Positions 13,696-13,982 of a DNA stretch of 13,982 nucleotides are shown piece by piece. Under the pieces are notes generated by a model. That model was not told where the DNA came from and did no database searches. It saw only the letters and a program-made list of their open reading frames with translations. Position 1 is the first letter of the stretch, and each line of letters opens with the position of its first letter. Source of the DNA: Thermofilum sp. (GTDB taxonomy: Archaea; Thermoproteota; Thermoprotei; Thermofilales; Thermofilaceae); assembly GCA_020832965.1 (NCBI GenBank), contig JAJHRM010000041.1:1-13982 (forward strand), in the 5' to 3' direction. The position numbers and the translations under genes were made by a program.

Positions 13696-13935
13696 TCTTG
13701 TCTCCAGAATCAACGCCCTCCTCAAGTTTAAGTTCTTCCTTCTTAGTCTCCCTTACTATCTCCTCTGCACGGGTTCCAAGTTTGACTCTAAGCGGCTGCA
13801 GTGGCTTAAAATGATTTTGCCGCCTGCTAGCTCGAGTAAGAGTGTGTCTCCTTCTTTAATACCTAGAGCCTTTCTTACATCCTTGGGCAAAACAATTTTT
13901 CCCCTTTTACCCATTCTAATAACCATTTCACTCAA
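13685..13935 (-). pseudogene. Frameshifted AbrB-fold VapB antitoxin
   Basis: The frame gives MVIRMGKRGKIVLPKDVRKA and LGIKEGDTLLLELAGGKIIL, a full AbrB DNA-binding domain. It then runs into a meaningless tail ending at TAG 13756-13758. Adding one base near 13806 (TTTAAG in place of TTAAG, read on the minus strand as an extra A) restores KPLQPLRVKLGTRAEEIVRE and an acidic tail to TGA at 13685-13687, a normal antitoxin of about 80 residues. So one base was lost. Start is ATG 13924-13926 or TTG 13933-13935, the latter with GGGGTTGG upstream. A strong promoter lies at 13966-13981. Confidence 0.75.
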
Positions 13936-13965
13936 GAAAATCCAACCCCTAAATCCCGTACGAGC

Positions 13966-13981
13966 GTTATAAAGCTTTTCG
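13966..13981 (-). promoter_or_regulatory. Promoter of the broken vapBC pair
   Basis: Minus-strand CGAAAAGCTTTATAAC is a consensus BRE plus TATA box, the same 16-mer that precedes the GltD-like gene. Its TATA centre near 13970 predicts transcription starting about 9-18 bases before the two candidate start codons. Confidence 0.6.
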
Positions 13982-13982
13982 G

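Noticed and set aside
1..13982. tRNA or rRNA genes, CRISPR arrays, transposase or integrase genes
   Set aside because: No tRNA arm pattern, regularly spaced array of longer repeats or recombinase motif was seen on either strand.

Overview
The window looks like a chromosomal piece of a thermophilic crenarchaeon (Thermoproteota, plausibly Thermofilum-like). The evidence is archaeal: an NreA-type repair protein, TATA/BRE promoters placed for leaderless or short-leader mRNAs, GTG/TTG starts, tightly overlapping genes, VapBC pairs with AbrB-fold antitoxins, an archaeal-type phosphoglycerate mutase fragment and a MoeA-PBP fragment. The genus is inference.

Layout. (1) 1-1713 is a graveyard: the 5' end of an unidentified gene running off the left edge, a frameshifted ABC-2 permease, the C-terminal part of its ATPase (one in-frame stop, one frameshift) and, fused in frame to that, the SPASM end of a radical SAM maturase. 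(2) 1734-3367 holds intact minus-strand genes: a six-helix membrane protein overlapping a winged-helix regulator, and a DUF488 protein. (3) 3446-3769 is an internal piece of apgM. (4) 3854-7615 is a complete phosphate ABC transporter, pstS followed by pstC-pstA-pstB, visibly more AT-rich than its surroundings, with separate promoters before pstS and pstC. (5) 7698-8000 is a scrambled moeA piece. (6) 8003-11609 carries, in transcription order, nreA, a SplB-like radical SAM gene and a SWIM zinc-finger gene (overlapping, probably a DNA-repair operon), then a GltD-like flavoprotein with its own promoter and a hairpin terminator. (7) 11664-12851 is a divergent PflA/AmrS-like radical SAM gene. (8) 12877-13528 is an intact vapBC pair; 13606-13935 is a second, broken vapBC pair.

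The most unusual pattern is that the hexamer GCGCGC occurs at eight loci by my reading, none inside the long intact genes. At least five are where a gene fragment breaks off: the radical-SAM/ABC fusion point, both ends of the apgM piece, the 3' break of the moeA piece, and the end of the vapC remnant. Two of these bracket the AT-rich pst block, as if it were a cassette that replaced the 3' ends of apgM and moeA. Several sites share a longer form, GTAG(T)GCGCGC. This may be the scar of an undescribed recombination or end-joining process, but it was noticed after the fact in one small window.
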